Below the pieces are notes generated by a model, which saw nothing but the letters and a program-made list of their open reading frames with translations, had not been told where the DNA came from and ran no database searches. Positions 1 to 6,964 of a DNA stretch of 7,047 nt are shown here, piece by piece. The stretch comes from Kiritimatiellia bacterium (GTDB taxonomy: Bacteria; Verrucomicrobiota; Kiritimatiellia; RFP12; DVOR01), in assembly GCA_017548245.1 (NCBI GenBank), contig JAFYMU010000144.1:1-7047 (forward strand). Reading direction: 5' to 3'. Positions within the stretch are counted from its first letter, which is position 1. Every line of letters starts with the position of its first letter. Position numbers and translations under genes: made by a program.

Positions 1-1035
1 CTCACCTGTGGTCTCCTGCTCACAACAGCAACACACGCACTCTGTAGTTCCGCCGATAGCACGGTCATCACCCTCCGCCCCGTCAAAGAAAATGCGTGGT
101 CCAAAGACCTCAACTTGAAGGACGAGGCCACGGTCAAAATCTCCGATGACGCGTTGCCCGGCTTCTGCGACATCATTTTGCGTTTGGACGAACTCTACCT
201 GCGCGTCGCCCTCCGCCAAAAGGCCCATGCCCAATGGCTCAAAACCACCGAAGAAGTCGAAGAAATTGAAACCAAGAGCCGTTCGCGTTTTGACCTCATT
301 TGGCGCGACCGCGTGTACCGTTTTGACTACTTCGGCAAGCTGATGCTTGACCTCCGCTTTACCGACATCGAGGATGGCGAACTCATCAGCCGTTTTGAAG
401 CGCAGTATCGCAACTTCCTCGCGGCCTCTGAATACGGCAAGGCCGAACCCACCAAGCCCAAAGAGCAACCCCAAGCCAAGGTACTTTCCGTGCCGATTTT
501 TAACGGTTTTGAAGATGACCGTTACCAGAAATATGACGCGCTCATCCTCAAGCTCGTCACGGAGTTCAACGCCAACCGTTCGGCCTGGGCTGGCGCAGAC
601 GCAGGGGTCACGTTGGACATCCCCGAATTGCAACCGGCACTCATCAAAGCCATGATGTTGGAAGAATCGGGTGGCAACGGCCCCCGTTCGCGCGAAGCGT
701 GGGATCGCGACCCCTTGCAGGTGAATGTGCCTGGCGACTGGGACGACTCCAAAAAATCCCTCGGCTTAACGCGCCCCAGAGAACGCAATGAAGGCACGCT
801 TGAAAATAACCTGCGCGCGGGCATCAAGTACCTCGTGCGTAAGGGGTTTGGCACTTCGGGAAGGCCAGTGTCGAACCGTTCCAAAGGCTATTTTGACTCC
901 TGGCGAACCGCGCTCAAACGTTACAACGGACGCAAGGATCGCCTCCACGATGGACGTTCCTACCGCAGCGCCTATGCCGACCGCATTTTGCGTCGCGCCA
1001 AACGCCCAGATCGCTTCGTGCCGATTGCCCACTAA
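1..1035 (+). CDS. Secreted lysozyme/lytic transglycosylase-like protein (5' partial)
   Basis: The frame is open from base 1 to the TAA at 1033-1035 (344 codons visible). It has no ATG or GTG before the TTG at 115, and codons 1-13 look like the hydrophobic end of a signal peptide (LTCGLLLTTATHA), so the true start is upstream and the TTG is unlikely. Codons about 40-145 are helical, charged and unrecognised. Codons 146-160 are a Pro/Lys-rich linker. From about codon 206 the pattern is that of an SLT/goose-lysozyme fold: a helix ending in EESGGN with the likely catalytic Glu at codon 222, then DPLQV, a helix NLRAGIKYL at codon 270, and ALKRYNG at codon 304 matching the family's 'YN.G' motif. 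By family knowledge such enzymes cleave the glycan strands of peptidoglycan in the periplasm. The classic GLMQ motif is replaced by a DPLQVNVPGDW stretch, so it is divergent. A terminator separates it from the secretion genes. An inactive peptidoglycan-binding role is possible. Confidence 0.72.
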   Translation, partial: LTCGLLLTTATHALCSSADSTVITLRPVKENAWSKDLNLKDEATVKISDDALPGFCDIILRLDELYLRVALRQKAHAQWLKTTEEVEEIETKSRSRFDLIWRDRVYRFDYFGKLMLDLRFTDIEDGELISRFEAQYRNFLAASEYGKAEPTKPKEQPQAKVLSVPIFNGFEDDRYQKYDALILKLVTEFNANRSAWAGADAGVTLDIPELQPALIKAMMLEESGGNGPRSREAWDRDPLQVNVPGDWDDSKKSLGLTRPRERNEGTLENNLRAGIKYLVRKGFGTSGRPVSNRSKGYFDSWRTALKRYNGRKDRLHDGRSYRSAYADRILRRAKRPDRFVPIAH

Positions 1036-1061
1036 ACCAGCGTGCATTTTCCCCTTTTTTC

Positions 1062-1105
1062 AACGCGTTTTTCTCTATTAAAGGTAGCAGAAAGGCGCGT
1101 TTTTT
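1062..1105 (+). terminator. Rho-independent terminator after the lysozyme-like gene
   Basis: Bases 1062-1074 (AACGCGTTTTTCT) pair with 1089-1101 (AGAAAGGCGCGTT) in a 13-bp stem with two central G-U pairs. The inner bases 1075-1077 and 1085-1087 can add three more pairs past a bulged C. A run of six T (1100-1105) follows. It starts 26 bases after the stop codon at 1033-1035. The hairpin and T run are read directly from the sequence; termination activity is inferred. Confidence 0.8.
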
Positions 1106-1124
1106 GTTATGCTATCTAGCAATT

Positions 1125-2363
1125 GTGAAACGAACCTCAAAGAATTCTGGGCGACAGGGCTTTGCACTGATTGCTGTTATCTGGACACTGGCAGTGCTCA
1201 GTCTCCTCGTGTGTTCGTTTACACTCGATGCTTACATGGAAGGTAAAGCGGCTATTTACGTCCGCAACCGCCACCAAGCCACCGCCCTTTTGGATTCGGG
1301 TGTTGTCCTTGCCGAAATGCTCATGGAGCGCCAAGAGAAGGTCTCGGGCGAAGAGACCGAAGAGGAGGTCAGCAAGGACCGTTGGATTGCCCCTGCGATT
1401 CGTCTCAAACGTGGCCAGCGCGTGGAAGTTTCCCAACGCCTCTATCGTGACGAACAAGGCCAGCTGCAATTTGACATCGACAATGTGCTGGCAGAAGAAG
1501 CAAGCGAACCCGATGCCGAGATCTTCATCGCAATCGAACCCGAACCCGCCCGTTGGAATCTCAACAAACTCGCCCGCGCCGGCTTTGGCGACAATGCCGA
1601 CTTGATTTGGAGCCGTATCCTCACCGTGGCCGGGGTGCCCGACGAAGACCAGAGCGAACTCGTGGACTCCTTCTACGACTGGGTGGACGATGACAGCATC
1701 ACCGTCTCCTCCGAAGGCGCGGAGAGCGATTACTACGAAGCGCTCACCCCACCCTACACCTGCAAGAATGGACCGCTGGACACCGTAGGCGAATTGGCCT
1801 ACATCAAGGGGTTTAATCGCAATGGTGGCGTTTTGCTCAAGGGTGGCGTGTGGAATCCTGAAGACCACGAAGACCGCCAGATTAGCGTCTCGGGAATTGA
1901 ACATCTCTTCTCGCTCTACGGTTCGGGCAAAATCAACGTCAATGCCGCCTCGCGCGAAGTCCTCCTCACCGTGCCCTGCCTTGAAGATGCCGATGGCCTC
2001 ATCGTGGACACGATTCTGGAAGAACGCGAGGGGTTGAATGCCGATAGCCCCGATGCCTCTGCCCGGGTGCGTCAAAACAATCGTGGCAGCACCGCCAGCC
2101 TCGGCACGCCCGCCATTGAAGACTACCACTTTACCGATCTCTCCGACTTCCTTGCACGTATTCCAGGCATTAGCCAAGAGGAAGCCAACACTTATTTGAC
2201 TGTCGATTGTTCTGTTTACAAATTGGAACTTGAAGGCCGTGTCGGCCGCGTTCGCAGACGAGCCACTGCCGTGGTGCAGAAGGGTTCGAGCGATTCGAAG
2301 TCTGACACGAGTTCGGGTTCGAAGAGTAACCTTGTCATCTTGCGATGGCAGGAAGAAACCTAA
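1125..2363 (+). CDS. gspK: Type II secretion minor pseudopilin GspK
   Basis: This is the tip subunit of the T2SS pseudopilus, processed by prepilin peptidase and anchored in the inner membrane before assembly. From GTG 1125 it is 412 aa. A basic leader ends in RQG with cleavage expected at G12|F13, followed by the hydrophobic helix FALIAVIWTLAVLSLLV. The Glu at mature position 5 of ordinary pseudopilins is Ala here, as is typical of GspK. Family hallmarks follow: DWVDDD at 185-190, GAES from 198 with a downstream PPY and NGPLDTVGEL (the calcium-binding helical region), and KINVNAAS near 269-276. The C-terminus is Ser/Lys-rich before NLVILRW. It is longer than the usual roughly 330 aa. The start is uncertain: TTG 1104 has AAAGG 8 bases upstream, but both lie in the terminator stem and T run, so I prefer GTG 1125, which has no clear ribosome site. 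The two starts differ by seven residues. Confidence 0.93.
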   Translation: MKRTSKNSGRQGFALIAVIWTLAVLSLLVCSFTLDAYMEGKAAIYVRNRHQATALLDSGVVLAEMLMERQEKVSGEETEEEVSKDRWIAPAIRLKRGQRVEVSQRLYRDEQGQLQFDIDNVLAEEASEPDAEIFIAIEPEPARWNLNKLARAGFGDNADLIWSRILTVAGVPDEDQSELVDSFYDWVDDDSITVSSEGAESDYYEALTPPYTCKNGPLDTVGELAYIKGFNRNGGVLLKGGVWNPEDHEDRQISVSGIEHLFSLYGSGKINVNAASREVLLTVPCLEDADGLIVDTILEEREGLNADSPDASARVRQNNRGSTASLGTPAIEDYHFTDLSDFLARIPGISQEEANTYLTVDCSVYKLELEGRVGRVRRRATAVVQKGSSDSKSDTSSGSKSNLVILRWQEET

Positions 2364-2396
2364 CCGTTTTCTGCGATTTCTAACCCTCCGTACACT

Positions 2397-3608
2397 ATGG
2401 CGAAAAAGAAGAAAACCCTATTTTCCAACCTCCTCCCAGCCGTTTCAGCCCATGAAACGGTCTATGCCTTGTTGCAACTGCCGGAGGAGACCGAGGATAC
2501 GTTGAACGAAGCGCTTCAACTCCAAGCCGAAACGCTCTCCCCCTTTGACGAGGGTGACTACACGGCCGCGTGGGAGTGCCTCGGTAAACACAATGGCATG
2601 CTCTTGGTGTGGCTCGCGATTGCCTCCAATGACGCTCTTACGACCACGTGGCACGATGAATTGGCCTCCCGCAAGTTAATTGCCTCCGTGCGCATGGATG
2701 CCACGCCGCTCTGTTGGATGCAAGCCCTTCCCAAACGTGATCCCGCGCTCGCCGAAGGGCAGACGATGGTGATTCTCCGTACGGCACGCGAACAGTTGAT
2801 TCTCCTCTTGGTCAATGGCAAAGCCGTGGCCTGCCGCGGTCTCGCCCCCACCGCAAGCGATGCAGACGTTCGCCGCGAAGCCACGTGGGTCTTGACCCAA
2901 GCCGCGCTCGGGGGTAACTTGGATGATCGCCCGCTCCAATGGGTGTGCTATGTGCCGAGTCCCGACCAAGCCCCCAATGTGGACGGCCTCTGCGACCAAC
3001 CGCCGCGCCTTGAGCTCCTCTCCAACATTGACTCCGAAACCCTTTTGCAGAAGACCCTGCAGCAGCGTGCCTCCGCCGGCAAGACCTTTGACTTAACGCC
3101 GCAGAGCTGGCGCGATGAAGCACGTGCCAAACGCAATAAGCGCGTGCTCGGCGTCTTTGCCGTCTTCTTTGGTTTGATTTGGTCGGCCGCCGCGCTCGCC
3201 CTCTTCCTCTTGCCGCGCTACTACGCCCTTCAGGCCAAGGAAACCGCGTTGCGCATTCAGGCCCACCGTAATGCGTACAACGATGTGGTCGGCTTGCAGG
3301 AACGCGTAGACCTCATCTTGCGTTATCAGAATCGCCGCTACTCGGCATTGGAAATGTTGCGTCTCGTCTGCGCTGCCAAGGCTGAAGACATGACCTTCTT
3401 GTCGATTAGCTATCGCCAAAAGCAGTCCTTGCGTTTGACTGGTAACTGCAATGAGACGGCCAGCGTCTACGCCTTCAAGGAGGCGGTGCAGAAGGATGGG
3501 CGTATTCAGGAAGTGCGCATCAACCGTTTGGCACAGGACGCCAAGACCCGTCAGCAACGCTTTGATATCGACATCCTCTTTGTGAATTCGTCGGAGGAAG
3601 AAGAATGA
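2397..3608 (+). CDS. gspL: GspL-like (PilM/PilN-type) T2SS inner-membrane platform protein
   Basis: This 403-aa protein is predicted to sit in the inner membrane and link the cytoplasmic secretion ATPase to GspM and the pseudopilus. Residues 1-249 would form the cytoplasmic domain, with alternating strands and helices that fit the actin-like fold of GspL but no crisp motif. VLGVFAVFFGLIWSAA begins the single transmembrane helix at about 250-273. A charged, probably coiled-coil segment runs to about 316. Residues 332-400 (for example LRLTGNC and a terminal RFDIDILF strand) fit the ferredoxin-like fold of PilN and the GspL C-terminus. The call rests on architecture and on its place between gspK and gspM. 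It starts 33 bases after gspK and its ATG has no Shine-Dalgarno sequence, although the first codons are A-rich. A fused PilM-PilN pilus protein is the alternative and would play the same role. Confidence 0.8.
   Translation: MAKKKKTLFSNLLPAVSAHETVYALLQLPEETEDTLNEALQLQAETLSPFDEGDYTAAWECLGKHNGMLLVWLAIASNDALTTTWHDELASRKLIASVRMDATPLCWMQALPKRDPALAEGQTMVILRTAREQLILLLVNGKAVACRGLAPTASDADVRREATWVLTQAALGGNLDDRPLQWVCYVPSPDQAPNVDGLCDQPPRLELLSNIDSETLLQKTLQQRASAGKTFDLTPQSWRDEARAKRNKRVLGVFAVFFGLIWSAAALALFLLPRYYALQAKETALRIQAHRNAYNDVVGLQERVDLILRYQNRRYSALEMLRLVCAAKAEDMTFLSISYRQKQSLRLTGNCNETASVYAFKEAVQKDGRIQEVRINRLAQDAKTRQQRFDIDILFVNSSEEEE
2439..2461 (+). repeat. Perfect 8-bp inverted repeat early in gspL
   Basis: CCGTTTCA at 2440-2447 and TGAAACGG at 2453-2460 are exact reverse complements around a 5-base loop, and a G-U pair can extend the stem by one. 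It lies about 43 bases inside gspL with no T run after it, so it is not a normal terminator. It could be a translational hairpin or a chance match. Confidence 0.5.
3593..3597 (+). promoter_or_regulatory. Shine-Dalgarno of gspM inside the end of gspL
   Basis: GGAGG ends 7 bases before the ATG at 3605. It is embedded in the run of Glu codons that ends GspL, so it serves both reading and initiation. Together with the ATGA overlap it supports translational coupling of gspM to gspL and fixes the gspM start. Confidence 0.8.
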
Positions 3609-4147
3609 GTGCGCTCTCTAAAAACGACCAGAAATTGCTCATCCTCTTTGTCATTACGGTGGCGTTGGGCAGCTTGGGCATTTGGTATCCCAAGGCCAAA
3701 AAACAGTGGACGGCCAAACATGCCGAGTGGCAACGCCAAGAGATGCGGTTGCAACGCGAACGTGCCATCATCGCCTTGCGTCCCGAAATCGAAGCCCGTT
3801 ATGCCGATTTGCGTGACCGCATGCCAGTCTTCCCCGAAGGCAAGTCCGTGGACACCTATTGGTTGCCCATCATGGATAACACCGCGGCCGCCAACAATGT
3901 CAACATCGCCCAACGCGCCATTGGTGGCGAAGAGAATCTGGGCGACGTGACCGAACTCACCCTCGAATGTCGCGACTGGGAAGGTCGCCTCGATTCGTTG
4001 GTCTGGTTCCTCTACGATTTGGAAACCCGCAAAGACGCCATGATGGACGTGCGCGCCCTCACCATCAAGCCCAACGCCAAGAAGCCGGGCATCTTGCAAG
4101 GCTCCTTCACCTTGAATTGCGCCTACATGCGTCAAGCCGCCGAATAA
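3605..4147 (+). CDS. gspM: GspM/PilO-like T2SS inner-membrane protein
   Basis: This 180-aa bitopic membrane protein is the expected partner of GspL in the secretion platform. The first ten residues are cytoplasmic, and LLILFVITVALGSLGIWYP (11-29) is the single transmembrane helix. A charged helix, likely coiled coil, follows to about residue 62 (QWTAKHAEWQRQEMRLQRER). The rest, about 75-180, alternates strands and helices (ELTLECRDWEG, then LDSLVWFLYDLE, then GSFTLNCAYM), consistent with the ferredoxin-like domain of PilO/GspM. Size and topology match GspM (about 160-180 aa), a family with little sequence conservation, so identity rests on architecture and on direct coupling to gspL. Its ATG overlaps the gspL TGA by four bases. 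PilO is the alternative name for the same kind of protein. The first Cys-containing strand and the domain limits are visual estimates. Confidence 0.78.
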   Translation: MSALSKNDQKLLILFVITVALGSLGIWYPKAKKQWTAKHAEWQRQEMRLQRERAIIALRPEIEARYADLRDRMPVFPEGKSVDTYWLPIMDNTAAANNVNIAQRAIGGEENLGDVTELTLECRDWEGRLDSLVWFLYDLETRKDAMMDVRALTIKPNAKKPGILQGSFTLNCAYMRQAAE

Positions 4148-4163
4148 TTTGGAATTTCCCTTT

Positions 4164-4169
4164 AAGGAG
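4164..4169 (+). promoter_or_regulatory. Shine-Dalgarno that sets the gspD start
   Basis: AAGGAG lies 8 bases before ATG 4178, an ideal distance, but only 2 bases before the in-frame GTG at 4172. ATG 4178 is therefore the start, two codons inside the longest reading frame. The site sits in the 30-base gspM-gspD gap, which has room for little else, so gspD is probably read from the same transcript. Confidence 0.85.
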
Positions 4170-4177
4170 TAGTGAAT

Positions 4178-6964
4178 ATGCGTAATCTCACCACATTAAG
4201 CGTCCTCGGAGCCATGGTCCTGCTGACCGGCATTGCCGAAGCACAGACCCGCGCCACGCGTACCCCGTCCATTCGCCGAACGGGAACGACCGCCACCCCG
4301 CGTGCCACCACCGCCAATGCTCGTACTGGCAACACCGCTGCGAATGGTACAACTGCCGCTGCCGCAACCGCCGCCACCTCCTCCACCGAAGTGGCCCAGC
4401 AGCTCTCTAAGGCCGAACGTGGCAAGGGCGGTCGCCCCAAGTTGAAATTTGACAACGCCCCTGCCGAACTCTTCTTGCAGATCTACTCGCAGGTCACCCA
4501 CCGCACCTTGCTCACCTCGCCGGATGTGCCCAAGGTCACGATGAGCTTGCGTTCGACCGATGAAGACAACTGGACCGATGAAGAGTACATCCAGGCCATC
4601 GAACAGCAACTCCAGCTCAATGGCATCGGTTTGATTCCCGTCGGCGAACGTTTTGCCTTGGTCGTGCCCTTCAAGAGCATCGGCCAGCAAGGTATCGAAA
4701 CCTTCTTGGAAATCCCGCCCGCCGGTCGTCACCCTGAAGAGGGCCGCATTGTGCGTCAGATTTTGACGCCTAAGCATGTCTCGGCTGAAGAAGCACAGAA
4801 GGTGATTGAAGGCTTTAAGCGCCCCGATGGTCAGATTCAGTATTTGGAACGCACCAACTCCCTCCTGGTCACCGATACGCAGGAAAACGTCAATCGCATG
4901 ATTGAAATCTTGACCTTCATCGACAAACCCTTGCCCGTCTTGGAAGAGGTGCAGGTCTATCCGATTCGCTATGCCAAGGCAGCCGATGTGAAGAAGTCCT
5001 TGGAAGAATTCGTGGAAGCCTCGCGCGAACAGGATGAGAAGAGCAAAAAGTCCACGGCCGCCCCGCGTGTGGGCAATTCGATTAGCGGTGGCATGCAGCG
5101 TGGCGTCTCCATCCAACGTCAGTTGCCGGGCGTGACCCGTCCGGGCGCTCCCGTGGAAGAGGTTGCCACCTCCAATGATGCCCTTGTGAATGATGCCGAC
5201 CGCGGCATGATCCGTGGCAAGGTGCAGATCATGGCGGACGAACGCTCCAACCAGTTGATTATCGTCACCCGCCCCTCCAACATGGCCTTCTTCGAACGTA
5301 TCATCAAGGTCTTGGATATTGAAACGGCTCCCGAAATCGCCGTGGAAATCATCCGTTTGAAGTACGCTCAGGCCGAAACAAAGGATTCGAACAAGGGCGT
5401 AGCCGACTTGCTCAACGACTTGATCGACTCGAGTTCCTCCAAGAAGGACGATGCCGATACGCGCAATGCCAGCAACAATGCCAGCAAGAGCAACTTGACG
5501 AACCAACAAGACAGCACCCCCAAGCAGCCCGCCTCCCTCTCCTCTTCCTCCAAGAGCAAGCTCGGCGAATTGCGTAAGGAAAATATCAAGATCTTGGCTG
5601 ACAGCCGTATCAACGCCGTGATGGTCATGGCCTCCCCCGGCGACCTCGCCGCCATCAAGGACATCATCGCCGAAATGGACGTCCCCGTGGCACAGGTGTT
5701 GATTGAAACCGTGGTGCTTAGCGTGGGCTTGAGCGACCAGATTTCGACCGGCATCCAGTGGGTCAAGCGCGTGGATGATAGCAACAACTACCGCGACTCC
5801 TTTGGTGGCGGTGGCGCAGGTTCGTTGACGCCGCAGAACCTCTTTGGTAATACCACCACGACCACCACCGGCACGGGCAGCGATGGTTCGTCGACCACGA
5901 CCTCCTCGGCCACAAGCATGATTGGCCAAGCCATTGGTGCAGCCAGCGGTGGTGCCTCCTACTATGGCACCATTAACAATTGGAACCTTGACTTCTTGCT
6001 CCACGCCGCTGAAAGCGACAGCATTACCAAGGTGCTCACCTCGCCCATCTTGATGACGCAGGACAACAAGGAAGCGACCCTCGAATCGACCGAACTCGTC
6101 TATCTTTATAATGGTATGAAGTACATGGGTTCCTCCTACAGCGGTTCAGACTACCAGCCTGACATTAAGCAGGAAGAAATGGGTCTTAAGATTACCGTCA
6201 CCCCGCGTATCAACCCCGATGGCACGGTGGTCTTGGAATTTGAAGAAACCTTCCAACAGTTAGGCCCCAAGAAGGTCATCCCTGGCTCGGGCACGCGTGA
6301 CAAGAATGGTAACGTGACTGAAGGTTCGTGGGACTCCCCGTTGAGCCGTAAGATCTCGGGTAGCATCTCCGTAAGCAATGGCCAGACGGTGGTTATTGGT
6401 GGTCTCGTGACGCAGACGAAGGTGGAAGAAGAAAGCGGTATTCCGATTCTCAAAAACATCCCTGTCGTGGGCAAGTACCTCTTCGGTTACACCTCTGAAA
6501 AGGATGAACGCAACGAATTGCTCGTCTTCTTGACGCCCTATGTCTTCGAATCCTCGGATGAAGCACAGGAAGAAGCCCGTCGTCGCAAGGACTACTTGGA
6601 CGCCACTGGCGTTTGGAACAAGGGCTGGTCGAAGTCTGACCTCGCAGATATGACCGACGAAGAAGATATGCTCCGTCGTGATGCCAACCGCCGTGAGTAC
6701 GAAACTAAGCAGTTGAAGACCCGCGCCAAGCGTTCGGAAGCTCAGCGCGAACACGATCGTAAGATGGAAAAGATGCTCAAGGACTCCATCCGTCGTAAGC
6801 GTGAAGCGCTCGAAGACGAACGTGAAGAGCTCAAGGACGCGGAGATTCAGGACCGCGAAAAGGAAATTGAAGAAGAGCAGATGATGCATCGCGCCCTGCT
6901 CAAGGATATCATGGAATCCAACGCGGCCGAGATGGAAGCGTTGGATGAGGAGGCCGCAGAATGA
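4178..6964 (+). CDS. gspD: Type II secretion secretin GspD with unusual extensions
   Basis: It forms the multimeric outer-membrane channel through which folded proteins leave the periplasm. The protein is 928 aa, against roughly 650-700 for classical GspD. Residues 1-22 are a signal peptide ending AEA|Q. Residues 23-88 are a basic Thr/Ala/Arg-rich low-complexity leader. Then come N0 (89-165), N1 (about 189-251), N2 (256-382, split by a 66-residue insert at 282-347) and N3 (about 387-500, split by a Ser/Asn/Lys-rich insert at 417-461). The secretin domain (501-791) carries VLIETVVLSV, a Gly/Thr/Ser-rich gate-region stretch (about 543-593), VLTSPILMTQDN, GLKITVTPRI, VVIGGL at 738-743 and SGIPILKNIPVVG from 753. 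Residues 792-928 are a very charged tail, probably one long helix from about 839. No lipobox Cys or obvious pilotin-binding S-domain is seen. With gspK, L and M beside it, GspD fits better than the pilus secretin PilQ. Confidence 0.95.
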   Translation: MRNLTTLSVLGAMVLLTGIAEAQTRATRTPSIRRTGTTATPRATTANARTGNTAANGTTAAAATAATSSTEVAQQLSKAERGKGGRPKLKFDNAPAELFLQIYSQVTHRTLLTSPDVPKVTMSLRSTDEDNWTDEEYIQAIEQQLQLNGIGLIPVGERFALVVPFKSIGQQGIETFLEIPPAGRHPEEGRIVRQILTPKHVSAEEAQKVIEGFKRPDGQIQYLERTNSLLVTDTQENVNRMIEILTFIDKPLPVLEEVQVYPIRYAKAADVKKSLEEFVEASREQDEKSKKSTAAPRVGNSISGGMQRGVSIQRQLPGVTRPGAPVEEVATSNDALVNDADRGMIRGKVQIMADERSNQLIIVTRPSNMAFFERIIKVLDIETAPEIAVEIIRLKYAQAETKDSNKGVADLLNDLIDSSSSKKDDADTRNASNNASKSNLTNQQDSTPKQPASLSSSSKSKLGELRKENIKILADSRINAVMVMASPGDLAAIKDIIAEMDVPVAQVLIETVVLSVGLSDQISTGIQWVKRVDDSNNYRDSFGGGGAGSLTPQNLFGNTTTTTTGTGSDGSSTTTSSATSMIGQAIGAASGGASYYGTINNWNLDFLLHAAESDSITKVLTSPILMTQDNKEATLESTELVYLYNGMKYMGSSYSGSDYQPDIKQEEMGLKITVTPRINPDGTVVLEFEETFQQLGPKKVIPGSGTRDKNGNVTEGSWDSPLSRKISGSISVSNGQTVVIGGLVTQTKVEEESGIPILKNIPVVGKYLFGYTSEKDERNELLVFLTPYVFESSDEAQEEARRRKDYLDATGVWNKGWSKSDLADMTDEEDMLRRDANRREYETKQLKTRAKRSEAQREHDRKMEKMLKDSIRRKREALEDEREELKDAEIQDREKEIEEEQMMHRALLKDIMESNAAEMEALDEEAAE
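6948..6953 (+). promoter_or_regulatory. Shine-Dalgarno of the gene after gspD
   Basis: A perfect AGGAGG sits 7 bases before ATG 6961, inside the final Glu codons of gspD. With the ATGA overlap it strongly supports a real, translationally coupled gene beginning at 6961. Confidence 0.82.

Noticed and set aside
115..117. TTG at 115 as the start of the first gene
   Set aside because: The frame is open to base 1 and encodes a signal-peptide-like stretch upstream, so the gene starts before the window.
1137..2177. A 346-codon open frame on the minus strand opposite gspK
   Set aside because: Same register effect as opposite gspD; the + strand frame has clear GspK motifs.
2367..2396. Possible promoter (TTTTCT ... 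TACACT) just before gspL
   Set aside because: The -35 match is poor, the spacer is 18 bases, and transcription would begin inside the gene after the ATG.
3093..4135. Minus-strand open frames opposite gspL and gspM (154 and 194 codons)
   Set aside because: Both are in the same complementary register with the sense genes and are explained by codon choice, with no domain signs of their own.
4172..4174. GTG at 4172 as the gspD start
   Set aside because: It is only 2 bases from the AAGGAG site, while ATG 4178 has ideal spacing.
5849..5910. Thr/Ser-rich stretch in the secretin domain as a repeat element
   Set aside because: It is ordinary low-complexity coding sequence in the gate-region loop, with no regular DNA repeat unit.
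4196..6004. A 602-codon open frame on the minus strand opposite gspD
   Set aside because: Its codons are in exact register with gspD codons. Stops there would need TTA, CTA or TCA in gspD, which this genome rarely uses. It lacks a coherent protein character and overlaps an unmistakable secretin.
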